Source: Solimonas terrae
Lineage (GTDB): Bacteria > Pseudomonadota > Gammaproteobacteria > Nevskiales > Nevskiaceae
Reading direction: 5' to 3'
DNA: 64,000 bases
NCBI RefSeq assembly: GCF_011067135.1
Contig: NZ_JAAMOW010000001.1
Coordinates: forward strand, 124,001-188,000
Shown in pieces: positions 16,871 through 26,979 of this stretch; position 1 is the stretch's first letter; each line of letters begins with the position of its first letter. The notes beneath the pieces were generated by a model, which searched no databases, was not told the DNA's origin, and worked only from the letters and a program-made list of their open reading frames with translations. Both the position numbers and the translations under genes were made by a program.

Positions 16871-18811
16871 ATGACGAGCACGATCCGCCTGACGATGGCG
16901 CAAGCGCTGGTGAAGTTCATGGATGCGCAGTATCTGTCCGTGGACGGTGTCGAGAGCCGCCTGATCAAGGGCGTGTTCACGATCTTCGGGCACGGCAATG
17001 TGCTGGGCATCGGCCAGGCCCTGCAGCAGGACCCGGGCGGCCTGATCGTGCATCAGGGTCGCAACGAGCAGGGCATGGCGCACGCCGCCATCGGCTACGC
17101 CAAGCAGATGCGGCGGCGCCAGATCTATGCCTGCACATCGTCGGTCGGCCCCGGCGCGGCGAACATGGTGACGGCGGCGGCCACCGCGACTGCCAATCGC
17201 ATTCCCGTTCTGTTGCTGCCGGGCGATGTCTACGCCTCGCGGCAACCCGATCCGGTGCTGCAGCAGATCGAGCAGCCACACAATCTGTCGATCAGCACCA
17301 ACGACGCGTTTCGCCCGGTCAGCCGATACTGGGATCGCATCACCCGGCCCGAGCAGATCATGAGCGCCGTGATCAACGCGATGCGCGTGCTGACCGATCC
17401 TGCCGGAACCGGTGCGGTCACGTTGTGCCTGCCGCAGGACGTGCAGGCCGAGAGCTGGGACTATCCGGACTATTTCTTCGCCAGACGCGTGCATCGTCTC
17501 GATCGGCGCATCCCGGTGCCCGCGGCGATCGACGAAGCGGTCGCGCTGCTGCGTTCGAAGAACAGACCGCTGCTGATCTGCGGCGGCGGTGTGCGCTACT
17601 CGGACGCCGCCGAGGCGCTGCAGGAATTCGCCGAGCGTTTCGCCATTCCGTTCGCGGAGACCCAGGCCGGCAAGAGTGCGCTGGTGTCGGCCCACCCGCT
17701 GAATCTCGGCGGCATCGGCGAAACCGGCGGGCCCGCCGCCAACGAGATTGCGAAGCAGGCCGATGTCGTGATCGGCGTCGGTACGCGCTACAGCGATTTC
17801 ACGACCAGTTCGAAGTGGCTGTTCCAGAACCCGGACGTGCGCTTCATCAACCTCAATGTCAGCAGCTTCGATGCCGGCAAGCTCGACGGCGTGCCGCTGG
17901 TCGCCGACGCGAAGCTCGCGCTCGAAGCGCTGCATGCTGCGCTGGCAGCCACCGGATACCGCAACGAATGGGGTGATGTTCCAGCGCAGGCGCAGACCCG
18001 CATGGCCGCCGAGATCGATCGTGTCCACGCGATCGAGTACGGCGGCGCGGATTTCGTGCCGGAAGTCGACGACGGACTCGATCGTGCCGCACTCGAGGAC
18101 TACAGCCGGCTGACCGGTTCGCGGCTCGCGCAAAGCCAGGTACTGGGCGTGCTCAATCGGCTCCTGCCGGCTGATGCGGTCATCGTCGCGGCGGCCGGCA
18201 GTCTGCCGGGCGATCTGCAGCGAATCTGGCGCAGCAGGTGCAGCGAGACTTATCACGTCGAATACGGATATTCCTGCATGGGTTACGAGATCAACGCAGC
18301 GCTCGGCGTGAAGCTCGCGCAGCCGGCGCGCGAGGTCTTCGCGCTGGTCGGCGACGGCTCCTACCAGATGCTGCATTCCGAGCTGGTCACGTCGATTCAG
18401 GAACGCAGGAAGATCAACGTGCTGCTGTTCGACAACATGGGCTTCGGCTGCATCAACAATCTGCAGATCGGCAACGGCATGGACAGTTTCGGCACCGAGT
18501 TCCGCTTTCGCGACGAACGCGGAGGACAGCTCGATGGTGCCTACATGCCGATCGATTACGCCGCCGGTGCCGCGGCCTACGGCTGCAAGACCTATCGCGT
18601 CACGAGTGTCGACGAACTGCGCGACGCGCTCGCCGATGCGGCGATGCAGACGGTGTCGACGCTGATCGACATCAAGGTGCTGCCCAAGACCATGGTGCAC
18701 GGGTACGCGTCGTGGTGGCGTTGCGGCGTCGCCGAGACCTCCGGCAGTCAGCGGACCGCCGAAGCGCATGCGCGCATGCAGACGCAGCTGCGCCGCGCCC
18801 GGCCTTATTGA
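16871..18811 (+). CDS. iolD: 3D-(3,5/4)-trihydroxycyclohexane-1,2-dione acylhydrolase
   Basis: 646 residues, the full length of this thiamine-diphosphate enzyme, which opens the cyclohexanedione ring to 5-deoxyglucuronate. The N-terminal ThDP-binding half has [11 protein letters not shown] and [11 protein letters not shown], whose Glu activates the cofactor. The central domain holds L-L-I-C-G-G-G-V. The C-terminal half has the G-D-G-S-Y start of the metal/ThDP motif with M-G-F-G-C-I-N-N-L downstream. ATG 16871 was chosen since the frame upstream of it lies within iolE. Co-transcribed with iolE upstream and iolG 32 bases downstream. Confidence 0.95.
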   Translation: MTSTIRLTMAQALVKFMDAQYLSVDGVESRLIKGVFTIFGHGNVLGIGQALQQDPGGLIVHQGRNEQGMAHAAIGYAKQMRRRQIYACTSSVGPGAANMVTAAATATANRIPVLLLPGDVYASRQPDPVLQQIEQPHNLSISTNDAFRPVSRYWDRITRPEQIMSAVINAMRVLTDPAGTGAVTLCLPQDVQAESWDYPDYFFARRVHRLDRRIPVPAAIDEAVALLRSKNRPLLICGGGVRYSDAAEALQEFAERFAIPFAETQAGKSALVSAHPLNLGGIGETGGPAANEIAKQADVVIGVGTRYSDFTTSSKWLFQNPDVRFINLNVSSFDAGKLDGVPLVADAKLALEALHAALAATGYRNEWGDVPAQAQTRMAAEIDRVHAIEYGGADFVPEVDDGLDRAALEDYSRLTGSRLAQSQVLGVLNRLLPADAVIVAAAGSLPGDLQRIWRSRCSETYHVEYGYSCMGYEINAALGVKLAQPAREVFALVGDGSYQMLHSELVTSIQERRKINVLLFDNMGFGCINNLQIGNGMDSFGTEFRFRDERGGQLDGAYMPIDYAAGAAAYGCKTYRVTSVDELRDALADAAMQTVSTLIDIKVLPKTMVHGYASWWRCGVAETSGSQRTAEAHARMQTQLRRARPY

Positions 18812-18843
18812 GCCATCCATCAGTCCATGAGCATCGACATTCC

Positions 18844-19854
18844 ATGACACTCAAGCTCGGCGTCATCGGTGCCGGCGCGATCGGCCAGGACCACATCCGG
18901 CGTTGCATGCAGACGCTGTCCGGCAGCCGCATCACGGCCGTCAACGACATCAACCCCGACAATGCCGGTAGCGCGGTAGCGCGGTACGCCGCCGATGCGA
19001 GGATCTTCGATGACCCGCATGCGCTGATCCGGTCGGATGATGTCGATGCCGTGATCGTGACGTCCTGGGGTGCCACGCACGAGGCGTTCGTGCTCGCGAC
19101 GATCGCCGCGGGAAAACCGGTGTTCTGCGAAAAGCCGCTCGCCACTACCGCCGAGGCCTGCCGACGCATCGTCGAGGCCGAGATGAAACACGGCAGGCGT
19201 CTCGTCCAGGTCGGCTTCATGCGCCCGTACGACGCCGGTTATCGGGCGCTCAAGGCGACGCTGGACAGCGGCCGGATCGGCGAGCCCCTGATGCTGCATT
19301 GCGCACACCGCAATCCGCGCGTCGGCAAGAACTACACGACCGACATGGCCATTACCGACACGCTGATCCACGAGCTGCATGTGCTGCGCTGGATGCTGGA
19401 CGACGACTATGTCTCGGCGCAGGTGCTCTATCCGCGCAAGTCTGGCAAGGCGCTCGAGCACCTGCGCGATCCGCAGATCGTGCTGCTGGAGACGGCGAGG
19501 GGAACGCGCATCGACGTGGAAATCTTCGTCAACTGCCAGTACGGCTACGACGTTCAGTGCGAAGTGATCGGCGAGCTCGGCATCGCCAGACTGCCGGAGC
19601 CGTCCGCCGTGCCGCTGCGCAGCGAGGCAGCACGCTCGGAGGCCATCCTCATGGACTGGAAGGAACGTTTCATCGGCGCCTACGACGTCGAGCTGCAGGA
19701 CTTCATCGATGGCGTCCGTGCGGGTGTCCTGCGTGGTCCGGATGCCTGGTCCGGCTATTGCGCGGCGGTGGCGGCCGATGCCTGCGTTGCCGCGCAGACA
19801 AGCGGCGCGGTGACGCCGATCTCGCTGCCCGCCGCGCCGGCGTTCTACCGCTGA
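18844..19854 (+). CDS. iolG: myo-Inositol 2-dehydrogenase (Gfo/Idh/MocA family)
   Basis: 336 residues. The Rossmann motif G-V-I-G-A-G-A-I-G is at 6-14. The Gfo/Idh motif E-K-P-L-A places a Lys at residue 97, and D-T-L-I-H-E-L-H gives Asp172 and His176. These three numbers coincide with the catalytic Lys97, Asp172 and His176 reported for Bacillus subtilis IolG. It oxidises myo-inositol to scyllo-inosose with NAD+, the first pathway step. ATG 18844 is 32 bases after iolD; an ATG at 18827 is in another frame. The match, plus iolD and iolB on either side, makes inositol the clear substrate, although related inositol stereoisomers may also be accepted. Confidence 0.93.
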   Translation: MTLKLGVIGAGAIGQDHIRRCMQTLSGSRITAVNDINPDNAGSAVARYAADARIFDDPHALIRSDDVDAVIVTSWGATHEAFVLATIAAGKPVFCEKPLATTAEACRRIVEAEMKHGRRLVQVGFMRPYDAGYRALKATLDSGRIGEPLMLHCAHRNPRVGKNYTTDMAITDTLIHELHVLRWMLDDDYVSAQVLYPRKSGKALEHLRDPQIVLLETARGTRIDVEIFVNCQYGYDVQCEVIGELGIARLPEPSAVPLRSEAARSEAILMDWKERFIGAYDVELQDFIDGVRAGVLRGPDAWSGYCAAVAADACVAAQTSGAVTPISLPAAPAFYR

Positions 19855-19867
19855 GCGGAGCATCGTC

Positions 19868-20665
19868 ATGAGCCTTCTCGTCAAGGCCGCGCGCAGCGGC
19901 CGGAAGATCGTCGAAGTCACGCCGGCGTCGGCGAAGTGGCAGCACGTCGGTTTCGCGGCGTTCCGTTTCGAGCCCGGCGAGCGCATGACGTTCGCGGCCA
20001 GCGACCGCGAGCGGTGTCTGGTCGTGCTGCAGGGCAGGCTGGACATCGCGGCCGGCGCCGCAGCCTGGTCTGAAGTCGGCCGGCGCGACAGCGTGTTCGA
20101 CGACGTGCCGCCGCATGCCGTGTATGTACCGCCCGGCCTGTCGGTGACAGTCGGCGCGCATGGCCATGCCGAGCTGGCGATTGCCAGTGCGCCCGGCCGG
20201 GGCAGCGCACGCGGGCCGCGCCTGATCGGCCCCGACGACATGACACGTTCGGTACGCGGCAAGGGCAGCAATACCCGCTACATCTGCGACATCCTGCCGC
20301 AGACCGCGGCGGCCGACAGCCTGCTGGTGGTCGAGGTGCGCACGCCGGCCGGCCATTCGTCGAGCTATCCGCCGCACAAGCACGATCGGGACCTGATTCC
20401 CGAAGAGAGCGTGCTCGAGGAAACCTACTACCACCGGATCAATCCGCCGCAGGGTTTCGCATTCCAGCGCGTCTATACCGACGATCGCGAGCTGGACGAG
20501 ACCATGAGCGTGGAGGATCACGACGTGGTGATGGTGCCACGCGGATACCACCCGGTCGTGATGCCGCACGGCTACGACGGCTACTACCTCAATGTCATGG
20601 CCGGCCCGCGGCGGCAATGGCATTTCCGGAACGATCCGGCGCACGAGTGGATGCTCGAGGATTGA
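19868..20665 (+). CDS. iolB: 5-Deoxy-glucuronate isomerase
   Basis: 265 residues, a bicupin. The C-terminal cupin carries the family signatures S-S-Y-P-P-H-K-H-D (metal-binding histidines) and E-E-T-Y-Y-H-R-I-N-P-P-Q-G-F-A-F-Q-R, followed by Y-T-D-D-R and D-E-T-M. It converts 5-deoxy-D-glucuronate to 2-deoxy-5-keto-D-gluconate, feeding IolC. GGAG lies about eight bases before the ATG. It is the last clear pathway gene here: iolA (methylmalonate-semialdehyde dehydrogenase) is absent from the window and must lie elsewhere or be replaced. Confidence 0.95.
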   Translation: MSLLVKAARSGRKIVEVTPASAKWQHVGFAAFRFEPGERMTFAASDRERCLVVLQGRLDIAAGAAAWSEVGRRDSVFDDVPPHAVYVPPGLSVTVGAHGHAELAIASAPGRGSARGPRLIGPDDMTRSVRGKGSNTRYICDILPQTAAADSLLVVEVRTPAGHSSSYPPHKHDRDLIPEESVLEETYYHRINPPQGFAFQRVYTDDRELDETMSVEDHDVVMVPRGYHPVVMPHGYDGYYLNVMAGPRRQWHFRNDPAHEWMLED

Positions 20666-20775
20666 AGCTGTACGTCGTGCGATGGCCGGCATGACGACGG
20701 GACCGGTCCGGACGGTCCGGATGCCTGCGGTCCGTCATGGAAATCCGGGAACACAAAATTTAAGGAGAAATGGCG

Positions 20776-21585
20776 ATGACGATCATGCAGGACCCCGAAT
20801 GGTATGAAGCGGGCAGTGGTACACCGTTGGTGCTGGTGCATGGCTTCACCGTGTCGTGGCGCATCTGGAAACCGGTCCTGCCGCTGCTGGAAAAGCATCA
20901 TCGCGTCATCGCGCCGACGCTGCCGGGCCACGTCGGCGGACTGCCGCTGAAGGAACGCGCCAGCCCGCTGAGCATCGCCCGCGCGCTTGCCGAACAACTG
21001 CGCGAACGCGGTATCGGCGATGCCCACTTCGCCGGTCAGTCGCTGGGTGGCTGGATGGTGTTTGAAATGGCCCGCTTCGGCCTCGCGCGCTCCGCGCTGG
21101 GACTGTGCTCGGCCGGCGCCTGGCGCGATCCGGCGGTGATCGAGAAATTCGTGCGCGACGGCAGGTCGGCGCTCAGGTTGCTGCCGTATCTCGCGCCCGT
21201 CATGAAGCTCGCGGTGAATTTCACGCCCCTGCGCAGACTGGCGCTGGCCAGGGAAATGCAGCACGGCGATCGCATGGAGGTCGAGGACGCCCGAGAGCAT
21301 TTCGCCCGATTTTCGAAAATGACGATCCTCGAAGAGTTCCTCGACGAGAAGCTCGAACCGCTGCAGCCCCTGCCGGCCGACAACAAGGTGCCGCTCCGCG
21401 TCGTCTGGGGCGCCAGGGATCGCATCCTGCCGTTCGACGACTTCGGTCAACCGCTGCTCGACGTGCTCGGTCTGGACGCCTGCACGGTGCTCGAAGACTG
21501 CGGCCACAATCCCATGTTCGACGACCCGCAGCGCGTCGCGAACGAGATCCTCGACTTCACGCGTGAGGTTGAAAGCGGCCGGTAG
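20776..21585 (+). CDS. Alpha/beta hydrolase, probable esterase
   Basis: 269 residues. P-L-V-L-V-H-G-F-T carries the oxyanion region, the nucleophile elbow G-Q-S-L-G-G is near residue 90, the acid is in W-G-A-R-D-R-I-L-P, and the His is in C-G-H-N-P-M. Two ATGs are in frame; 20776 is preferred because AAGGAG ends eight bases upstream, whereas it ends only two bases before ATG 20770. The gap to iolB is 110 bases, and AAAATTTAAGGAG is unusually AT-rich here, so it may have its own promoter or be the operon tail. It resembles lipases or C-C bond hydrolases of the 2-hydroxymuconate type; esterase is the more likely role given the neighbours. Confidence 0.82.
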   Translation: MTIMQDPEWYEAGSGTPLVLVHGFTVSWRIWKPVLPLLEKHHRVIAPTLPGHVGGLPLKERASPLSIARALAEQLRERGIGDAHFAGQSLGGWMVFEMARFGLARSALGLCSAGAWRDPAVIEKFVRDGRSALRLLPYLAPVMKLAVNFTPLRRLALAREMQHGDRMEVEDAREHFARFSKMTILEEFLDEKLEPLQPLPADNKVPLRVVWGARDRILPFDDFGQPLLDVLGLDACTVLEDCGHNPMFDDPQRVANEILDFTREVESGR

Positions 21586-21679
21586 AATCCAAGGCCGACC
21601 CGAATCCGCCGCAGACGGTTGGCCCGGCACCTCGACACTCGATCCGGCCGGCCGAACAGCCCGCCTTGGGGATTTCCGG

Positions 21680-23140
21680 ATGAAAACTGCGTACCGGTCA
21701 TCAGCAGCTCTGCTCGCGTCCGTCCTGCTGACCAGCTGCGTCGTCAGCTTCGCATCGACCACCCAGCTTGTGCGCGAAGCGGCACCCGAGCCTGCCGCGC
21801 TGACCGGCGCCGACGCCTACTGGCAGCTGCTCCGCTACAGCGCGATCGGCCTGCATCGCAGCGGCACCGACGGCGGCGAGCGCGTGGTGAATTTTCTCGA
21901 TCAAAGCCTGCGCGGCTTCGGTCTGGAGCCGCAGATCGAGCCGTTCGACTTCCCGCAGTTCGTGCCGCGCACGGTCGCGCTGCAGCTCGATGACGGCAGT
22001 GACGTGAAAGTATTTCCGTACTGGTATTCGGGACGTACCGGCAGCGACGGTGTCCGCGCGCCCCTGGTCGATGTCGGCAGCGGCACGCAGGCGGAATTCG
22101 ATGCGGCGAAGGTGTCCGGCAGGATCGTGCTCGCCGGCACGCCGCTGCAGCTGCGCGCATTCATGCCGACCCTGCCCGCTGTCATGAAGCGCGCGCAGGC
22201 GGCCGGCGCACTGGGTGTCGTCGCGGCGACGACGAATGCACCGGGCAATCTGATCGTCGCGGCGAACGCCGATTCGGCAGCCGGGCTGTGCGGCCTTCCG
22301 GTCCTGTTCGTCGGCGCCGAGGACGGCGCGCGACTGCGCGCGATGTCCGGCAGGATCGTGCGCTTCACGCTCGACGCCGAGCTGCGCGGCGGGCAGTCCG
22401 CGAATGTGGTCGCGACGATTCCGGGCAAGAGCACCGACACGCTGGTGATCGGCACGCCGACCAACGGCTGGTTCACGAGCGCATCCGAACGCGGTGCCGG
22501 TGTCGGCGTGCTGCTGACACTGGCGCGCCACTACGCGGCGCGCCGTGCGGAGGCCGGTGCCGCACCGGACAAGACCCTGGTGTTTGTGTTCAGCGGCGGT
22601 CACGAGGTCGGCTATCTCGGTCTCGAACGCTACATCGAGGCGCACCCCGAGGTCATCGCGAAGACCTACACGTACGTTCACCTCGGTGCCGGCGTCGCCG
22701 GACGCTATTACTTCCAGCAGCCCGACGGCGCGATCACGGCAGCGCCGATCGCAGACCCGTCGCGCTTTCTGTTCGTGTCGGAAAATCCCTTGCTGCAGCA
22801 AATGGTCTCGAAGCATCAGCTGAGCAGCGGCCTGATGCCCGCGCAAAGCATCTTGCCGTCGGTCCTGAATCCGGGCGAACAGCAGCGCATGTACGCGCGC
22901 GGTGTGCCGATCATCTCGATCTCCGGCACGACGCTGTTCTTCCATACCGAGGCCGACACGGCCGACACCAGCTCGGCCGAACTGCTCGATCCCGCCGTGC
23001 GCTTCTACGCGTCGGTGATCGACGACCTGCTGGCGGCCGACCCGGCCGAGGTCCTGCGCAACAACAAGCTCGCGGTCGGTTACGCGAAGCCGGTACCGGC
23101 ACCGGCCTGTGTCGTTCCGGGCGTGCAGGGGGCCCGATGA
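21680..23140 (+). CDS. M28-like PA-domain lipoprotein with altered metal-site motifs
   Basis: 486 residues. A lipoprotein signal ends in the lipobox L-T-S-C, giving Cys20. Residues about 110-225 look like a PA domain inserted before an M28 aminopeptidase-like domain. In active M28 enzymes the first metal ligands fall in a segment like G-A-H-Y-D-S and a following G-x-x-D-N-x-x-G. Here the aligned stretch (about 255-272) reads G-T-P-T-N-G-W-F-T-S-A-S-E-R-G-A-G-V-G, with no His or Asp in those places. The later F-S-G-G-H-E-V-G-Y-L-G (about 305) keeps the general Glu-bearing shape. It may be a binding protein or an enzyme with a rearranged centre. Periplasmic or outer-membrane anchored, at the end of the inositol locus. 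Confidence 0.68.
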   Translation: MKTAYRSSAALLASVLLTSCVVSFASTTQLVREAAPEPAALTGADAYWQLLRYSAIGLHRSGTDGGERVVNFLDQSLRGFGLEPQIEPFDFPQFVPRTVALQLDDGSDVKVFPYWYSGRTGSDGVRAPLVDVGSGTQAEFDAAKVSGRIVLAGTPLQLRAFMPTLPAVMKRAQAAGALGVVAATTNAPGNLIVAANADSAAGLCGLPVLFVGAEDGARLRAMSGRIVRFTLDAELRGGQSANVVATIPGKSTDTLVIGTPTNGWFTSASERGAGVGVLLTLARHYAARRAEAGAAPDKTLVFVFSGGHEVGYLGLERYIEAHPEVIAKTYTYVHLGAGVAGRYYFQQPDGAITAAPIADPSRFLFVSENPLLQQMVSKHQLSSGLMPAQSILPSVLNPGEQQRMYARGVPIISISGTTLFFHTEADTADTSSAELLDPAVRFYASVIDDLLAADPAEVLRNNKLAVGYAKPVPAPACVVPGVQGAR

Positions 23141-23211
23141 GCTTGCGTTGAAGTGGGCACTGACGGTACGCCCGCCGCGGACCGATGCAACGCATGCCTG
23201 CGCGAGCGCGC

Positions 23212-24447
23212 TTACAGGCAGGCGTAGAGCGCGGCGAGTGCAGCTTGCTGGAGGGCGGCGTCGACGCCGGGAGTGAAGTCGGTCATCAGGCTTGCCAGCG
23301 ACAGCTGCGCATCCGGATCGCCCATCGCCAGCTGGCCGCCGAAACCCATGGACGCAAAGGACGCCGGGTTCGGGCCGAGTTGCAGCCTGCCTCTGAGCTT
23401 GCGATTGGGGAACAGACCGTAGGTCATCGTCGTTTTCGGCAGCAGCGGCCTGAGGAGTGCCGGTACCGGTTCGCTCATCACGGAATCGACAGCCCGTCCG
23501 CGCGCCTCGCGCATGATGTCGATGGTCGCCGGCTCGAGGATGCGCACGCCGTCGAGCTTGCCGCCGCCGGCCAGCATGGCAAACAGGCGCGCCAGCGAGC
23601 GGGCGCTCGCGGTGCCGTTGCTCGCCGGCACCTCGGCTTCCAGCCACGCCGGCGTCTTGATGTAGGCCGGTGCGCGATCAAGGATCGTCGTGCTGCCGTC
23701 GCCCAGCAACGCCCGGCCGATCAGCGTGTGCGGATCGGAACCCTTGCGCCGCGCGTAGGACAAGAGTCGCCGCTGCAGCCACGGCCCTTTGCCGGGATCG
23801 GCCGACATCGGGAAGGCGACACGCTGCTGGTCGGCAATCGAGGTTCCGAGATGCAGGTCGAGATCGAGCGGCCGGCTCACGTCGCGATCGAACAGCTCGC
23901 CGATGGTCCGGCCCGACACGCGGCGAACCAGCTCGTTGAGCAGCCAGCCGTACGAGATCGCGTGGTAGCCGTTGCGCGTTCCCGGTGTCCACGAGGGCGC
24001 TGACGCGGCGAGGTGGGCGGCGATGCCATCGAGGTCCTGCCAGCCCTTGCAGCCGTCGGCATCGAGAAATTCGCGCGCGCCAGTGAAGCCGAGCACGCCC
24101 GACGAGTGGGTGAACAGCTGGTGGAGCGTGACCTGGTCCTTGCCGTTGGCGGCGAACTCGGGCCACCAGGTGCTGACCGGGCTCGTGTGGTCGAGCAGGC
24201 CTTGTTCGACGAGCCGCTCGATGATGATGGCGGCCCAGGATTTGGTGACCGACGCGACGCAGGCAAGCGTGTGCTCCTGCCAGCCCAGGCCGGGCCGCGC
24301 CTGACCGCCCCACAGGTCGACGACCAGCCGGCCGCCGACGCAGGCGGCAAGGCTGCCGCCGCCGCGTGCCCAGGGCGCCGGCATCGCCTCGATCGTCCTG
24401 CGTACACGTTCGAAGCCCGGTGCAACCCACCCCTGGACTTGGCCCAT
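23212..24447 (-). CDS. Beta-lactamase-fold serine hydrolase (family VIII esterase type)
   Basis: 411 residues. The class C beta-lactamase/EstB fold is shown by A-S-V-T-K-S, with the nucleophile Ser66 and general base Lys69. The second motif is Y161-H-A in place of the usual Y-x-N, and a Gly-rich strand F-G-G-Q-L lies near the C-terminus. L-F-T-H-S-S-G-V-L-G near 111-120 is typical of the group. There is no signal peptide, which favours an esterase over a true beta-lactamase. It lies 84 bases downstream of a TonB receptor gene on the same strand and is probably co-transcribed with it. Likely an ester hydrolase for the compound that receptor imports. Confidence 0.84.
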   Translation of the reverse strand: MGQVQGWVAPGFERVRRTIEAMPAPWARGGGSLAACVGGRLVVDLWGGQARPGLGWQEHTLACVASVTKSWAAIIIERLVEQGLLDHTSPVSTWWPEFAANGKDQVTLHQLFTHSSGVLGFTGAREFLDADGCKGWQDLDGIAAHLAASAPSWTPGTRNGYHAISYGWLLNELVRRVSGRTIGELFDRDVSRPLDLDLHLGTSIADQQRVAFPMSADPGKGPWLQRRLLSYARRKGSDPHTLIGRALLGDGSTTILDRAPAYIKTPAWLEAEVPASNGTASARSLARLFAMLAGGGKLDGVRILEPATIDIMREARGRAVDSVMSEPVPALLRPLLPKTTMTYGLFPNRKLRGRLQLGPNPASFASMGFGGQLAMGDPDAQLSLASLMTDFTPGVDAALQQAALAALYACL

Positions 24448-24531
24448 TCCCTGGTCTCCTTGTGATTTGCGTGCCGCGGTTCGCGATGGTGCCGATTCGG
24501 GGCCGGGTGCGAAAGCATCGACCGCCCGGAT

Positions 24532-26979
24532 TCAGAACTCCAGGCTGAGCCGCATCGTCAGGGTGCGCGGCGGAATCAGGTTGTAGGTCCTGAAATCGCC
24601 GACCGGAACGACAGGTCCGACCACCGCTCCCGAGTTCGGGCGGGCCACGTCCAGGATGTTGCTGAGATTGATCGCCAGCTTCGGGCTGAGGAACAGGGCC
24701 TCGCTGCCCAGGATCAGGCCGGCATCCCAGGTTCCGTAGCCGTTGATGTCGATGTCGTGCTGGATGTTGCTGTAGCCCTTGCTGACATAGTTGTAGCCGG
24801 TGTTGATCTCGACTTCGAAGTTGCCGATCGGCCGCAGATATTGCATCGATGCGTTGTACTGCTGCGGCGCGGTGCCCGGCATTTCCTGCCCCGATTCGAT
24901 CTGCACGTTGCCGGAAGCCGTGAACGGCGCAGTGATGTAGGCGTCGGTCAGTGCGCCGGTCAGCGACACGCTGAAGCCGCGCAGGGGCGTGTTCCAGACC
25001 ACGGCCGATTCCAGACCGCGGCTGATGGCGCCGGACACATTGTCGTTGTAGCCGAGCGGAATGCCTTGCGTGCTCTGCGAAATGATCGGGTTCTTGTAGC
25101 GGATGTAGAACGCGGTGAGATCGGCGGTAAGCGTGCGATGCAGCCAGCTCGTCCGCAAACCGATCTCGTGGTTCCAGAGCGTGTCCGACTTGAAGGTCGG
25201 CGGCACACCGTTGGTCGGTGTCGACGGCGTGACCTGGATGCCGCCGAAGCGGAAGCCCTTGGCCACCTGCAGATAGACCGAAATGTCGTCGCTGAATTCG
25301 TAGGTTGCGGTGAACTTCGGATTGATTCCGTGCTCGGTGAGCCGGGCCCGGCTGTCGGCATCCATGCCGTTGTTCTCGGCCCGGACCAGCAGGCCGGTGC
25401 CGATGAAGCCGCCGGCCACGGCGGTCTGGTAGAGGCGCGCGCCGGCGCTCAGCTTGAGGTGATCCCAGAGCGTGTAGCTGAGGTCGGCGAACAAGGCCTT
25501 CTCGGTCGACTTCACATGCGAGGTGCCGTCGAGCAGGCCGGTGTCGTCGTAGAGCGTTCCGATCGGCAGGCCGAGATTCGCGGCAAGCTGATAGAGCGGA
25601 CTGTCCGGCCCGATCAGACCCTCGGTCAGCGGATCGATCAGATGGATCCGGTAGTCCATCGTGTAGCGGTAGTAGTAGCCGCCGACCAGCCATTCGAACG
25701 GCGTGCCGTCGGCCGACTGCAGACGCAGCTCCTGTGCGTAGGCGTCCGAGGTCTCGGTGACGACCAGCGGAAATCCGAGCGCGGACGGATAGCCGGCCGG
25801 CGGCGGACCGATGATCGCGTTCGTGCCATCGGCGCTCGCCAGTCCGTCCTTGAACACGCGCGAGGTCAGCGAGACGACCTTGAACGCGTCGAAATCGTGG
25901 TCGACTTCCAGCGAATCCAGTCCGAATTTGTTGTGTGCCGGCACGGGGATGACATTGATGTCCGTCTCGCGCGGTCCGGTCGGACTGTCGACCGAAAAAA
26001 CCGCGTTCGGCGCCGCATAGTCCTGCGACAGGTGCGTGAGTCTGAGTCTCCAGTCGTCCGGCTCCCACGCCAGGATTGCGCGATATTGATTGCCGCCGCC
26101 GTGATCGATGTCCTTCTCGCCGCTGCGGGTATCGTCGATCACGCCGGGATAGTTGTGGCGCACGTAGGCGAGGCGCAGTGCGAGATTGTCATCGGGCAGA
26201 ACCGGAATGTTCACCGCGGCGCCGCCGGTGACCGCGAGCGAGCCGTCGCGCGGCTGTATCGTCTGCGCAAAACCGCGCACCTGCCATTCGCCCTGCACGG
26301 GCTGCTGCAACTCGTAACGGATGGCGCCCGACAGCGCCGCACCGCCGAACAACGTGCCCTGCGGTCCCTTGAGTACCTGCACGCCGGCCAGATCGAAAGC
26401 GCTGAGATCGGGAACGATGCCGCCGAGGTAGGGATCGGAAAACGCGGTATCGCCGATGAAGAAGCCGACGGGCGAGGGCGGTGACGATGACGGCGAGGTG
26501 TCCGTGCTGATGCCGCGGATGCTGAAGTGCGTGAGTCCGGGGCTCGCCTGCGTGACGGTGACGCCCGGCGTGTCCTGAACGAAATCGACCAGATTCAGAT
26601 GGCCGTGATCTTCGAGCGACTGGCCGCTGATCGCGGTGATCGATTCCGGGATGTTGCGAATCGACTCCTTGCGCTTGGTTGCGGTGACGACGATTTCCGG
26701 GATCTGATCCACCGCGACCGGCGCCGGCGTCGACGGAATCGGGGCGGCTTTCTCCGCAAGCGGAATCGTGGCCAGCGGTGCATCGCCCGACGGCGTCGCG
26801 TCCGCCGGCTGATCGACATCCTGCTGGCCGTCGGCCGCCGGCGGCGTGACGGCGGAGGACGCCGCGTTTTCGTCGGGCGTCGCCGGCTGAGCATGCAGCA
26901 CCGTGCTGTCGAAGGCGGCAAGGGAACCGGCCACCGCCAACGCGGAAAGACGGACGACCGTTCTTGTGTCCAGTTGCAT
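24532..26979 (-). CDS. TonB-dependent outer-membrane receptor (TetR-flanked locus)
   Basis: 815 residues. The signal peptide ends near residue 30 (LHAQP). The acidic/Pro-rich linker includes P-L-A-T-I-P-L-A (68-75), and the TonB box P-E-I-V-V-T-A-T-K begins near 94. The plug has R-N-I-P-E-S-I-T-A-I, F-S-I-R-G-I-S and G-P-Q-G-T-L-F-G-G-A-A-L-S-G-A-I-R-Y. The barrel ends L-S-L-E-F with the terminal Phe required for assembly. AGGAGGAGT precedes the start, one of the strongest ribosome sites in the window. It is divergent from a TetR gene with a palindromic operator between, and followed by a serine esterase. Same subfamily as the other four receptors here. Confidence 0.92.
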   Translation of the reverse strand: MQLDTRTVVRLSALAVAGSLAAFDSTVLHAQPATPDENAASSAVTPPAADGQQDVDQPADATPSGDAPLATIPLAEKAAPIPSTPAPVAVDQIPEIVVTATKRKESIRNIPESITAISGQSLEDHGHLNLVDFVQDTPGVTVTQASPGLTHFSIRGISTDTSPSSSPPSPVGFFIGDTAFSDPYLGGIVPDLSAFDLAGVQVLKGPQGTLFGGAALSGAIRYELQQPVQGEWQVRGFAQTIQPRDGSLAVTGGAAVNIPVLPDDNLALRLAYVRHNYPGVIDDTRSGEKDIDHGGGNQYRAILAWEPDDWRLRLTHLSQDYAAPNAVFSVDSPTGPRETDINVIPVPAHNKFGLDSLEVDHDFDAFKVVSLTSRVFKDGLASADGTNAIIGPPPAGYPSALGFPLVVTETSDAYAQELRLQSADGTPFEWLVGGYYYRYTMDYRIHLIDPLTEGLIGPDSPLYQLAANLGLPIGTLYDDTGLLDGTSHVKSTEKALFADLSYTLWDHLKLSAGARLYQTAVAGGFIGTGLLVRAENNGMDADSRARLTEHGINPKFTATYEFSDDISVYLQVAKGFRFGGIQVTPSTPTNGVPPTFKSDTLWNHEIGLRTSWLHRTLTADLTAFYIRYKNPIISQSTQGIPLGYNDNVSGAISRGLESAVVWNTPLRGFSVSLTGALTDAYITAPFTASGNVQIESGQEMPGTAPQQYNASMQYLRPIGNFEVEINTGYNYVSKGYSNIQHDIDINGYGTWDAGLILGSEALFLSPKLAINLSNILDVARPNSGAVVGPVVPVGDFRTYNLIPPRTLTMRLSLEF

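Noticed and set aside
24532-26979. SusC/SusD-type polysaccharide utilisation locus
   Set aside because: The receptors are the proteobacterial TonB type with no SusD partner or starch-binding lipoprotein.
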